From contig CM039514.1 of assembly GCA_022432975.1 (NCBI GenBank), forward strand, positions 4,633,519 through 4,697,518: a stretch of 64,000 nt of DNA, written 5' to 3'. The stretch is from Begonia masoniana (taxonomy: Eukaryota > Streptophyta > Magnoliopsida > Cucurbitales > Begoniaceae). The stretch's first letter is position 1, and every line of letters begins with the position of its first letter. Shown here in pieces: positions 27,901 to 37,949 of the stretch. Below the pieces are notes generated by a model. The model worked only from the letters and a program-made list of their open reading frames with translations, was not told the DNA's origin and made no database searches. The position numbers and the translations under genes were made by a program.

Positions 27901-30900
27901 ACTCTGACGGCACTGTTTCTCGGTATAAGGCTCGTCTGGTCGCCAAAGGTTATGATCAAACAGAAGGTATTGATTACGATGAGACGTTCAGCCCAGTGGT
28001 CAAACCAACCTCTATTCGCACAGTACTGTCCTTAGCTGTCTCCTCTCGCTGGATCATCCGACAGCTTGACATTAGCAATGCTTTCTTACATGGCGATCTG
28101 ACTGAACAAGTTTACATGCAACAACCTCCCGGCTTTATTGACTCAGCTTCTCCGTCGGCTGTATGCTTTCTTCACAAAGCCCTGTATGGTCTCAAGCAAT
28201 CTCCCAGAGCATGGTACACCAAATTATATACCGCATTGACTAATTGGGGGTTCTCAGCATCGAAGTCCGACTCCTCTCTATTTATTCGCCGCACGTCGTC
28301 CTCCATTCTTATTATGCTGGTGTATGTTGATGATCTCATTTTGACAGGTGATTCTGCTCCCTTATTAGCCCAGCTGTTGACGTATCTCCAGTCTCAGTTT
28401 AAGGTTCGTGACCTTGGCCCATTATCCTACTTTCTCGGTATCTCAGTCACTCAGACCTCTACGGGTATGACTCTTTCTCAGTCACGATATATCTCTGAGT
28501 TACTTCATAGGGCAAATATGGGGTCCTGCAAATCAGTTCCCACTCCGATGGTGGCTGGTCCTGTTCTCTCTATCCACTCTGGGACCCCTCTCCGTGATGG
28601 TTTTCTATATCGCAGCATAGTTGGGGGCCTTCAGTATTGCTGCCTTACGAGACCTGATATTGCTTTCGCTGTCAATAAGGTCTCTCAGTTCATGCATGCC
28701 CCTTCTGACACCCATTGGCAAGCAGTCAAGAGGATTCTGCGATATCTACACGGTACTTCCTCTCTCGGCATCTCCTTTACACCGTCTGATTCTCTTGCCT
28801 TGACCTGCTACACCGATGCTGACTGGGCCTCTTACCCCGATGATCGTAAAAGCACTAGTGGTTTCTGTATTTTTCTTGGCACGAACCTCATATCTTGGTC
28901 TTCTACCAAACAGAAAGTCGTCTCTCGCTCTAGCACGGAATCAGAGTATCGCAGCGTTGCAAATGGTGCGGCCGAAGTTCTCTGGCTTCAGTCGCTACTC
29001 AAGGAACTAGGTACTCTCTCTCCGGCATTACCTCTCATTCTCTGTGATAACCTGAGTGCCACTTATCTCGCCTCCAACCCAGTCTTGCACTCTAAATCCA
29101 AGCATGTGGAGATTGACTTCCATTTTGTCCGGGAAAAAGTACTTCACAAGCAGCTATTGGTCAAATTCACTCCGTCGGACACCCAACTCGCTGATGCTCT
29201 CACAAAGCCTCTACCACCGGTGTCGTTCCATCTCTTCTTATCCAAGATCTTTGGCTTAGGCCCGTGATCTTGCGGGGGGATATTAGCATATATTACTTTA
29301 CTGTTCAATTCTAGTTAGCTTTTAGACTTTAGTTTGCAATCTTTTCATTCATTTAATGTTTCTTGATGTATACAAATACTTGGGGGAAACAATACAGAAC
29401 ACTCGATTTTCCTGGCCACCTTCTCTGTCGTCTCTTTCTTCTTCGTCTCCTTCGTTCTCTCTGGTTTTACAGCTTTTCCAAAACTCAACTTTGATTTCAT
29501 CCTTTTCTCATTGGAATTGGTAATTTAACAACTTCATTGATTTTCGGAGAAGTTTCACAATGCCAACTAAAACAGTACCTGTACAGGAGGAAGTAGGCGT
29601 TAGGGAGGACGGGTCGGAAGAGACTGTTTCTCTGCTGCAACCCAACAGTTCATTTGGAGAAGTCTCCATTGTTTGTAACATTCCTCATCCGTATACCGTC
29701 CGAGTTCGTGAATTATGCAGGCTCGTGAGGCTGGACAAACGGGCTTTTACAAATATTCTTGAAATATACTTTTGTGATGGGCGGAAAATCTTGAACAACT
29801 TACTAAAAGTAATATTTCCTTTTCATTCTATTGCTCTAAAGCTTCACTTACAGTTCCATCTAAACTTTAAGTACAGAGATCTTAGTTTTCTCCAGCATTA
29901 TACATTGGCTGATTTTGTTTTGATAGGGAAAGGAATCTAACATTCGATTAAAGCAACTAGAGTCAGACATCACATTTCATATAGGAAGGCAGGAGGCAGA
30001 GCTGTCGTTGAAGGTGAATAGCGCTGCTTATTATGGAGATCTGCATCAACTGAAAGGTCTTATCCGAGCAGGAGCTGATCCAAAGAAGGCTGATTATGAT
30101 GGAAGGTCGCCTTTGGTATGGACTGCTCATTCATTAGTTTTTTTCTAACATCGGACTAAGTTACACCAGACATTGCTGAAACATGTTCACGACACAACCA
30201 CTGGCCCACTAGGAGGGTTAAAAAATTAAAATGTTTAAAAACAATAAAAATTAAAAATATAATTTTTTTTTTCAAACTAAAAAACTTAATTTATAATAAA
30301 AAATGTAAAAAGAAAATCTCTTATTTGGAGAATTTAATTTTCTTGCCTGACAACTTGCTCTGTTAATAGTTAAAAAATAAAAAACACAAATATTAGGAAA
30401 ACAATTTGAAAAAGAAGCAACTGCTTTTGACTTGTAAGGCCAGTTGTTTTCTACAGCATATTGCAGCTTCTAGAGGATTCGAAGATGTTACGAGTTTCCT
30501 CATTCATGAAGGAGTAGAGGTCAATCTCAAAGGTATAATAAGATTTAGATCTGAACTTACTTCTGTCTATTGGCCATGTCATGATTTGAATGCTAACAGA
30601 TTACTAGAACTATTATTTGCGCAGATAATGTTGGAAACACGCCCTTATTAGAAGCTTTAAAGAATGGGCACGATGGAGTTGCTGCTTTACTTGTCAACGA
30701 AGGTGCCTCCTTTGATATTGAAAACGCAGGAACTTTTCTCTGTACAGCAGTCGTAAGAGGGGAAACTGACATTCTTAAAAGGGTTTTGAGCCATGGCATG
30801 GATCCAAACTCCAAAGACTATGATCATCGAACCCCTCTTCACGTAGCTGCATCTGAAGGCTTATATTTGATGGCAAAGTTGCTAGTGGAGGCTGGGGCAA

Positions 30901-33900
30901 GTGTTTTCTCAAAGGACAGGTACTAGAAAATTATCTTTCTTGTTTAGTCATGGTATGTCAGTAAAAATTTCTCTTGTTGGTACGATATTGTCCGTTTTAG
31001 ACTAAAATCTACACGATTTGTTCTAAAGTTTTACCCAAAACATGTACTAATCTAAAGAGAGAGTGTACTTTACAAATCATTCACTTCAATTATGCCAAAA
31101 CAAAGTAAAATTATGTACCTTCCTAGTCTAGACTAGATACTTGTTGTGTGGTGGGGATGACAGTCGAAAGAAATGTAAAATCCACACAAGAAAATAACCA
31201 CAAATCTAGAGAAAAAAACTTCCAGACTATTCTTCTCAAATAGATAGAAATATACTTTGGATGTTAGATAATTGATCCAATCTCATTGCCTTTCTTCAAT
31301 TATATATAATCTTTCGCACGGTCACTCGTCTCTTTCACTACACACACCTCTGCTCGGCACTGACTTTGCCCACACCCTCTAATTACAATTGTGTCCCATA
31401 ATCTCCTAAAATACATATTCCCAAATAGTCCCTCTATACATTCACACACATCATTACTCCCACTTGAAATCGACTTTGTCCTCACACATCATACTTCATT
31501 GATAACTAGTTAAGCACGTGCACCAACTATCTCTCAAGAAGCGGCACCACCCTTTTGCAAAATCGGTAGTCTTAAGATCACATTTACCACACACTATTCT
31601 GATAGGTATCTGAACAAGAAAACACAAATTAATTAGAGAAAATTTTCCACTCCACAATATTTTATAAAAAAACATTCTTTCCAACCCCTTTTCCTTATAA
31701 AGCACCCAAGAACCATTAATCTCCCACAATACAACTCCAAGTTCAAGTATTAACCAATAAAAACACACTTAAACACAAGATACACACAAAATAAAATGTC
31801 AGAGTACTATAGCCCTTATAAGCGGCATTACAGTGCCATATTTTCACGCCCAACACCGAGAGTCAGCATTGCAGCACTGGTTGTTCTGCTCCCAACGCAC
31901 CAACGCTGGTTCTTCCTCTTCATGTCCATTATCCGTAGGTTGTATTCCCCTCCATATTCTTTCAGCCCTTGATGTCTTCTTCTTTTTCGTACATGTAAAT
32001 TTTCTTGGAGGCCTAATAATACACTCAGGCTTGAAAAAGCACTTTGTCCTCAAACTGAAAATTTGGAAATTGAATTGAAATATCATCTGGAACTTCCCGA
32101 GTGGTTTCAAATATTGGTGAATCCTTCTATTTAATTAAAACTTCTACAACTTGGTTAACCTTTTTACCTGTCGCACGTCCTTAATTCCTTCTGGTTTCAC
32201 AATTATATCCATCTCAGGTAATAACGTTGGCGTAATCAATCTTCCCTTGGTAACTGTTCCCAAAATCTTTCAAAACTTATTTAAGCTTTATGGTTCACAA
32301 CTTCATCGTTAATCGCCCCTCAGAATTTTATTTCATACAACATAGCTCATCAAATGACTCTTCTTGAGGATTCTGCCACACTCCTGTCATCACCCTTAAA
32401 GAAATGATCCCCGCTTAAGGTGACTATAGAATTAATCTTCAACTTCATCTTCAACTTCTTCCAATTGACTTCATATTTCCTAAAAAAAGCATCTCGATTT
32501 TCTCCGTCATTTGAGTGGTAGAGTTTCTTCAGTACTAACCGCGTCATCTTCTTCCTTTTGTTCTTCATCATAAGCAAGCATCATCTTCAATTCTTTCTCG
32601 CATTGATGACCCATAATATATCGTTCATCGCCGCGAAAATACAATCATTTTTCTTTTCTTGCTTGCAATTCTGCCACTGAGAACCTTAACATAGGAATTT
32701 CCCAATTTGAGTTAGGAAAATTTTCAGCTAAAAATATGTTTTGGAATTGAAATTGATTTCCTGTTATACTGTCTCCACGTATAAAATGAGGTACATTCTA
32801 TCAATCTTAGTTTCCCGCTGTCTACTTTGCTCCCAAATGTTATATTTCAATCTTCCACATGTTGTGCTATATCCATCACTTGGGTTAATCTTTGTGGTTT
32901 TAATATCCTCACTTCCGCCCTTATTTCTTGTTTTAACCCATTAGTGAACGTACTTTTCAACACTTCCTCCCGCAACCATTTTATAGGAACTCCCAGCGTT
33001 TCAAAAGCTTGTTGAAATTCACCTACAGTGTTTCTTGCTTAACTACTAAGGATTTCTCACATAAACTACCATCTTGAGTGGGAAAGAATGATTACAATAA
33101 TTGCTTTTTAAAATCTTGTCAATCCGCAAATCTAACTCTAGATTCTACGAATTGAAACCAAGTCAAAGCATTATCATCTAAGCAAATAAAACTAATTAAA
33201 AGTTTATCTTGTTCATTCAAACTATTTACCTCAAAATATCGTTTTCCTAGAAACAACTTCAATCGGGATTTTCACCAAGTATCGTCCTCCTGTTCAATCC
33301 CTAGTTATTGATTGGATCATCGCCTTGAAAAGTAACATCTTTTTTAGAACCTTGTGTCCATTTTCCTCGAATATTATCTTGAATTTCCACCAGACTTTGA
33401 AAACTTCCAATTTGATGGTCACAGTTCTCCGCCACATTACCAAATTTGATTGGTCCCATAGAGATTTTTCTCCGCGTGAGATTTCGGTCCCAATGAAACT
33501 TGCTCCGCTGGAGATTTTTCTGAAGCAACATATTTGAGGATTCGTTGTTGATCCTCCGTCGATTGCATAAATTTTGCGATGTTTTGAGACATTAATTCCA
33601 TAGATCTTTCCATTCCCAGTATTCATTGTAACTCACGTTTCACTTCTTCTACTTCCTTCACCCAACTTTCAGCCGTTTCATCCTCTGGTTCTTTCTAAAG
33701 AGAATTCATCCTTTCATCATGCTTCTTTCTCGCCACCAAGATCGTCGCTCTGATACCAATTTAATAAGTATCCAAACAAGAAAACACAAATTCTCTAGAG
33801 ATAATTTTTCTCTTCATAAAAAGCACTCTTTCCTACTCCTTTTCTTTATATAAACAGCCCAACAGCCATTAATCTCCCACAATATAACTGTAAAGTTAAA

Positions 33901-35430
33901 ATTTTAATCAATAAAAACACACTTAAACACGAGATACAGACAAAAGAAACTGTCAGAGCGTTGTAGCCCTTATACTGGGGCTATATTGCTATATTTTCAT
34001 GCCCAGCACAGAGAGTCTCTACAACGCTTAATATTGGCCACCATAGAGGCTCTACGCACCAGCACTGGTTGTTCTGCTTCCAACACACCAGCACTGGTTC
34101 TTCCTCCTCGTCTCTATCATCTGATGGAATGTATTGCTCTCCATCATCTCTAAGTCCTTAAGTCTTCTTCTTTCTTGCATGCGTAAATTTACTCGGAGGC
34201 CTATCATATTCACCTATAGTAGTAGCTCCTAGCACTTTGATTGGAATGAGTCTTTCCCTTCTCATTAAATAGACCATAACAAAAAAAATTGGTTATTGTC
34301 AAAGAAAATCTTTCTAATAACTTTGTGGCACACACTGCTACACTTGTATCATAATATTTATTCTCAAATTTCTTAAGGATTCTCATGGTGACAATTTTCA
34401 GTAAATTACATAATTAGCACTAATATGTGTATAATAACAACTAAGCTCAATTCAACCAACATAATAAGATGTTTTCTTCTAGATGTCTATGATGTTTTAA
34501 TTTTCCTTGCACTAGTCTATATGTAATTTTAATGCTTTGTTGTTATTATCTTGTACTTTAAATAATAATGTAGCATGTGGTTATTAAATTTTGAAGATGG
34601 GGCAACACTCCGCTTGATGATGGGCGAACGTGTGGAAATAAAAATTTAGTGAAGCTACTGGAAAATGCGAAGGATGTTCAACTGTCCGAATATCCTTCTT
34701 CTGAAGAAATCACTGGTATCAACTATTTCTATTGTGCTTTTCTTTTTACCTTTCTCTCTCTACTGCACACTGGCCAGGCACCAGGCTAGAGTTTTACCTC
34801 ATTTTTTCTGAGTTTTTCTCAATCCTGCAGAGTTTTGTAAATGGCAAAATTTTGTTCATGGGTCTATAGCCTAGAAAATTATAACAATTAGCAACCACTG
34901 GGAGAACAAATGATCTATTATTTTTAATTATTTATACTTACTATATTTGTTCTACTAATGAATAAATGAGTGCAAGATTAGCGTGTACACCCAACCCTTG
35001 ATCTTGTCAGTACACCCAACTGGCTGTTTTTTAATGTTACAACAAATTCTGTTTCTTATCAACAATAAATTTTGAGAATTTTTGTTAGCAATAATGACAC
35101 TGTTTTTTGCAATTCACAGATAACCTATCAAGGACACGCAGTAAGTCCCCTTCTGATGATCAAATCTCAAGGAAGAGAGAAACTTTACCTTCAAGCACAA
35201 GAAAATGCACTGTTTTCCCTTTCCACCCGTGGGATCCCAAAGAACGAAGAACTTCTGGAATTGTGCTGTGGGTCCCGCTCACCATTGAAGAGCTGGTCAC
35301 GACAGCATCAGAGCATCTGCAAATTTCTATTGCTGCTTCCTGCATATTATCAGAAGATGCTGGTAAGATACTTGATGCTTCCATGATTGATGATGGTCAA
35401 AAACTGTATTTGGTCAGCCAAACACGATAG
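15904..35430 (+). CDS. SKOR: SKOR/GORK-type outward-rectifying Shaker K+ channel, 860 aa
   Basis: Thirteen exons: 15904-16169, 17844-18068, 18803-18866, 19745-20084, 20686-20981, 21218-21298, 21760-21858, 29587-29808, 29927-30115, 30457-30532, 30625-30919, 34597-34715 and 35120-35430. They join in phase to 2583 nt. Plant Shaker channels of this type release K+ from stelar or guard cells on depolarisation. The order is: acidic N-terminus, six membrane segments from about residue 90, the selectivity filter TTVGYGD at 296-302 (split by intron 4 inside G299), a C-linker and cyclic-nucleotide-binding-like domain (about 400-530), ankyrin repeats (about 545-750) and a C-terminal KHA domain. An alternative in-frame start lies at 15931. 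Family proteins are about 820-830 aa, so the N-terminus may be slightly long. Coding sequence is intact, although introns 7 and 11 carry transposons. SKOR and GORK cannot be told apart by eye. Confidence 0.93.
19478..19540. repeat. Short tandem duplication in SKOR intron 3
   Basis: GAATTTGGCTGAATTATATT occurs twice, about 31 bp apart, followed each time by CAAATAGC. Local duplication only. Confidence 0.7.
22050..24624. mobile_element. Mutator-like element with very long terminal inverted repeats
   Basis: Lies in SKOR intron 7. The two ends are inverted copies that can be followed for roughly 400 bp or more: the AT-rich outer 120 bp, then a GC-rich inner part with repeated CCGTTCT and CCGCCCC motifs. 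A 9-bp direct repeat, TAAAAAATA, flanks it at 22041-22049 and 24625-24633. Long inverted repeats with a 9-bp duplication are the signature of Mutator-like elements. No MURA-type transposase is visible, so it is non-autonomous. The interior holds a decayed plant-transposon-protein ORF. The right arm is also present at 62.35-62.88 kb. Confidence 0.8.
22877..23880 (+). pseudogene. Putative plant transposon protein ORF (decayed) inside the Mutator-like element
   Basis: The intact part is a 233-residue ORF at 23179-23880. Its layout (an RLFYVNL motif, then PPKTVNEVLGF, then an alpha-helical part with LNQITHTILPQ and MNLYVMEKLYNRK) resembles the 'putative plant transposon protein' domain often found in plant LTR elements. 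The probable original start is the ATG at 22877. A frame change between about 22900 and 22966 and a stop codon at 23170-23172 separate that start from the long ORF, so the gene looks broken. It may have been acquired by the element, since it is not a Mutator transposase. The function of this domain is not known. Confidence 0.55.
24712..24921 (+). repeat. 5' LTR of the copia element
   Basis: 210 bp, starting TATTAGCATATATT and ending AAAACTCAACT. It should contain the promoter of the element. It is followed directly by the tRNA primer-binding site. Confidence 0.95.
24939..29267 (+). CDS. Ty1/copia gag-pol polyprotein, 1442 aa
   Basis: One intact ORF from the ATG at 24939, 6 bases after the primer-binding site. 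Domains in order: copia-type gag (about residues 30-250); zinc knuckle C-x2-C-x4-H-x4-C at 296-309; aspartic protease with WVLDSGATHH (catalytic D395); a GAG-pre-integrase LWHARLGHP motif; an integrase core with acidic residues near D607, D670 and E704; reverse transcriptase with the YVDD box near 1129; and RNase H with TDADW near 1293. The domain order and length resemble Arabidopsis RE1-like (Ale/Retrofit lineage) elements as I recall them. No stop, frameshift or missing catalytic residue was seen, so the element could be capable of transposition. Base composition is more GC-rich than the host intron. Confidence 0.96.
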   Translation: MASSSSTPPPSSPTLTPVTVNPPPLPSIPPVNQTLTVKLTSTNYLVWKAQLLHVATANGIQHLLRSASVAPPEFLDALQSQINPDFSVWQRYNSLLLSWIFASLSDDLLPQLISFTTAHEVWSALERLFSSSSMARITDLRSRLHSLSKDGLSAASYFQQLTAICNTLAAIGEPVSYSDKIVYFLNGLGSEYNAFVTAITSITQRADKPPLEEIQSLLQSFDFRLEKQNSVAALPSPSLMQVNAAHRPFRPSWSPRPPAPVSSLVPSGFYPRGPGFLNPPGSWRSPRPAQQNRPKCQICNRIGHSALKCYQLQSAAQQAHYPFGSVPAQVHLTNFSPDPTLTHYSFNPHPVQPLTTSLDPAQPYHPNPTSFPQHPSSGLLPTPVSSSPSSSWVLDSGATHHFTPQPELLSHLQPLSAPSQVATAEGKFLPLSHSGFSAIPAIGRSLFLPNVYHTPHLSHNLLSVSQLCRQNSVSIEFHSSGFFVKDRNTHQILLRGFLADGLYHTPSVSPVLSPAARPPHTPPAGSVRSFSAQRGPLSDPVLASLWHARLGHPAFPILQQVLKTCNFPSNIVVPPFCNPCQMSKSHKLPFSISDSHAQFPFDLVHTDVWGPSPVKSITGARYFVLFVDDCTRFTWLFPLKLKSEVYRTFANFYQFVHTQFGTKIKIVQSDWGGEFQALTPLFQSLGIHHRISCPYTPNQNGRVERKNRHVVETGLALLFHSSVPHHFWPYAFTTAATLINFLPTPVLHHQSPFNCLFHKRPDYSSLRVFGCLCYPLLRPFNQHKLQPRSLPCVFFGPSLHHKGFLCLDPTSNKLYISRYVTFVESQFPFSSFQQPVSPPSPFTLHIPHLPYPHPTSSSPFPLSIIPLSSPTTTAHSIPRSSSPPRLITTLPPSTLPDPIPSPLPIPPIQNAHPMTTRAKAGVFKPKALLLEPALEPKTFHQAAKCAHWLAAMKEEIAALHETNTWSLVPLPSHTKLIGCKWVFKTKLNSDGTVSRYKARLVAKGYDQTEGIDYDETFSPVVKPTSIRTVLSLAVSSRWIIRQLDISNAFLHGDLTEQVYMQQPPGFIDSASPSAVCFLHKALYGLKQSPRAWYTKLYTALTNWGFSASKSDSSLFIRRTSSSILIMLVYVDDLILTGDSAPLLAQLLTYLQSQFKVRDLGPLSYFLGISVTQTSTGMTLSQSRYISELLHRANMGSCKSVPTPMVAGPVLSIHSGTPLRDGFLYRSIVGGLQYCCLTRPDIAFAVNKVSQFMHAPSDTHWQAVKRILRYLHGTSSLGISFTPSDSLALTCYTDADWASYPDDRKSTSGFCIFLGTNLISWSSTKQKVVSRSSTESEYRSVANGAAEVLWLQSLLKELGTLSPALPLILCDNLSATYLASNPVLHSKSKHVEIDFHFVREKVLHKQLLVKFTPSDTQLADALTKPLPPVSFHLFLSKIFGLGP
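29281..29490 (+). repeat. 3' LTR of the copia element
   Basis: Same 210-bp sequence as the 5' LTR with no difference found by eye. It is preceded by the polypurine tract and followed by the TTGAT target duplication. Confidence 0.95.
31600..34206 (-). mobile_element. Gag-only gypsy-type LTR element in SKOR intron 11
   Basis: Two diverged LTRs, 31600-32018 and 33762-34206, align along their length and have TGATAGG...CCTATCA ends. The target duplication TATTC lies at 31595-31599 and 34207-34211. Read on the minus strand, a primer-binding site TGGTATCAGAGC (33758-33747) follows the 5' LTR, so the element is opposite to SKOR. The 1.7 kb interior contains a decayed gag: translated piecewise it shows WFQFVESRVRFAD and LGVPIKWLREEVLK-type segments typical of Ty3/gypsy gag. 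No pol domains are present, so it could only have moved using enzymes from another element. LTR divergence shows it is much older than the copia element. Confidence 0.82.
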
Positions 35431-35560
35431 ACGTCTGAAGAACATACTCATAATAATTGAAAGTATACACATAAATTTACAAAACATTTGTGTGGTTGAA
35501 GAGTCTATTCTTGCAAAATTAGTCCCTATTTCAGTCACTGCTATTAACATCTTGCAAACT

Positions 35561-37610
35561 CACCAATAATGTCGTGAAGCAGATCCATCCCGAACAACTA
35601 CTCCCTAATCGACGAGCTTCGACATTGGCTAAGTTGACAATTTACAAACGGCCACAAGGAGTTTTGGTCATTCTATAATGGCAATACCAATAGTTGTAGT
35701 TGTACCAACTGGCCATGAGTAAATGGTAGCCTCTCATTGTAGTTACGAGGGTCTCTCATCCATCTGGCCTAAATTCAAGCTCCTTGCGCATTCCCGTTGA
35801 ATTGATTCATCCACCACGATAAATGCTTGAAACTTCTCCATTACCTAAATCGAACTATAACCCAAGCCTTTATTTAGTCCTTTCTCTTTCATCAACACTC
35901 GAATATTTTCCACCCGGTCCCACTCACAAGCTGCCGCATAAAGGTTGGAAAGCTGCACATAATGCCCTATATTATGAGGATCTAACGAGAAAATTCGCTC
36001 TGCGACACGTTCTCCTAACGTCACTCGTCGATGGGTTTTGCATGCACTTAAAAGAGCTCCCCATATACTTACTTCCGGCTTGATCGGCATATTATTGATA
36101 AATTCATATGCTTGATCCAAATAGCCAGCCCGTCCGAGAAGGTCAACCACGCAAGAATAATGCTGGTGCCGAGGCTCGACCCTATCGTCTTTCATACGGT
36201 GAAAAAACTCCCATCCCTCTCTTACCAGGCCCGAATGGTTGCATGCAGTGAGGAGCCCGATATAGGTAATGTCATTTGGATGAACCCCTTCGTTCTTCAT
36301 TGAATGATAGAGTTCAATAGCTTCTCTAGCTTGACCATGCATTCCATACCCCATAATCATAGCACTCCATAAAACAACATCCTTATCTCGAGTTCTATCG
36401 AAAACCATCCGAGCATGGTATAAACTTCCGCATTTAGCATACATATCTATAAGGGCGGTGTTTACAAAGAGATCTTCGCTGAACTCACTCTTAACAACAT
36501 AATCGTCGATCCATTTTGCCAATTCGTGAGATCCTACTTGGGAGAAGGCTAAGATAGCGGCTCTAATAGTGATTGAATCTACTCTATTATTTTCAAAAAT
36601 CATCTTATAAAACAGCTCAATTGCTTCTTCTGCATAACCGTTCTTTGCATACCCAGAAATCATAGCATTCCACAACAATATATCGCGTACTTCTATTTGA
36701 TCAAAAAACAATCTTGCCAATGTCACTTGTCCACATTTTGCATACATTGTGGTAAGTGAAATGAGCAGGTCTTGTTCATTCTCGAGACCCATCTTAATCA
36801 CACAACTGTGTACGGATTTCCCAAGTCCTAAATCTCCGACGTCAGTACAAGCCTTCAAAACACTTACAAGGGTAATCCAATCAGGCATCACGTTACTTTG
36901 CCTCATTTGTCCATAGATCCTCAATGCTTCGATAGGATTACAATTTTGGGCATACCCGGTAATTATGGAAGTCCACGAAACAAGAGTCCGAACATTTAAA
37001 CTATCAAAAACAATCTTAGCAAGCTCAATTTGACGAAACTTAGCATACAATGTGACAAGACTATTTTGTATAAACACGTTTGATACGAATCCATGCCGAT
37101 ATATCTGGCCATGCACTTGCTTTCCTATGGCAAACGCGGAAGTTTCACCGCAGGCTTTAAGCACCCGAGGATATGTAAAAGAATCCGGTCGAACTTCATT
37201 CTTTTGCATCCTATAATACAACTCAATAGCTTCAACAAACCTTTTGTGCTGACAATAGCCCCTAATGATCGCATTCCACAAAAATACATCTGGGTCAGGA
37301 AATTCATCAAACACCTTTCGTGCGTAGTCAAGTTCACGAAGATTTAACAACGCGTTGAAAAATTTTGTCACCCAAAAACCGTTTCGATGAAATTCAGAGA
37401 CAACTAAATGGTATGAATCTGCTCCAAATGCCTCCTATCTGATGACTCGTGAATTAAGTCACAAAACGAGTTAAAATCAAAGCAACGACTGAGGTAGTCG
37501 CTGTCCAAGCAAAGATCCACATGGAGAGGCAAGGAAGAAAACTTGGTTAGACGTAGAAATATGGAGGCTGCTGTTTTAGAAGACGAAGGCTTAGGAGCTT
37601 TGAAAGTCAT
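35561..37610 (-). pseudogene. PPR-DYW organelle RNA editing factor, decayed (MEF22-like)
   Basis: An intronless PLS-type PPR gene on the minus strand. The start at 37610 begins a 68-codon segment ending LEQIH. A 1-nt loss near 37410 shifts the frame, after which a 508-codon ORF (37371-35845) carries the PPR repeats and an E domain ending KEKGLNKGLGYSSI. The next codon is TAG where relatives continue with a Glu-Val motif. Readable but broken traces of the E+/DYW region follow down to 35561, including SKLVD and VVVRDG. The repeat region closely resembles, from memory, Arabidopsis At3g12770 (mitochondrial editing factor MEF22). Losing DYW would remove the deaminase-like domain. A truncated but expressed protein cannot be excluded. 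It converges on SKOR with about 130 bp between them. Confidence 0.78.
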
Positions 37611-37949
37611 GTCTTACATAGTTTTCTTCCGACTACAAATTGGAAGAGAGATTTAAATCGATGCGCCCGACTCGGCCGAGCTGAATCCTAGCCAGTCCAT
37701 TTTTCGCAAGGCTGGTCCGAGGGCTCAGTTAAAGCCTTTGTTCGCTCCACCTTGATTTTATGGACCGATTCGAGCTAGCTAAGTATGCATTGAGTGCAGG
37801 TTGATGGGCTGACCCGATTATTTGATACCCCAAAGTGTGTGAATATAACAAATATAATAAATTATAAATAATTATTTATGAAATTAATTATATTTTGTGT
37901 AATTAATATAATAAATTAATTAATTAATTATTTTTTTGATTTATTTGAC
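37611..37949. other. Spacer upstream of the PPR pseudogene
   Basis: Leader and flank of the PPR gene, then AT-rich sequence with TTAATTAA repeats. Nothing else is seen. Confidence 0.5.

Larger units (their letters stand above)
24712..29490 (+). mobile_element. Full-length, very young Ty1/copia retrotransposon
   Basis: Two 210-bp LTRs (24712-24921 and 29281-29490) that appear identical base for base flank one uninterrupted gag-pol ORF. Target duplication TTGAT is at 24707-24711 and 29491-29495. The primer-binding site TGGTATCAGAGC (24922-24933) matches initiator Met-tRNA, and the polypurine tract GCGGGGGGA lies just before the 3' LTR. The LTR ends are TA...CT, not TG...CA. The element sits in SKOR intron 7 in the same orientation as the gene. 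The paralogous segment at 62.97 kb is an empty site with a single TTGAT. Confidence 0.97.

Noticed and set aside
25178..29259. Several secondary ORFs within the copia element
   Set aside because: They are shadow frames of the intact gag-pol ORF.
31100..31594. Possible further LTR fragment before the gypsy-type element
   Set aside because: No partner repeat, ends or coding sequence could be identified.
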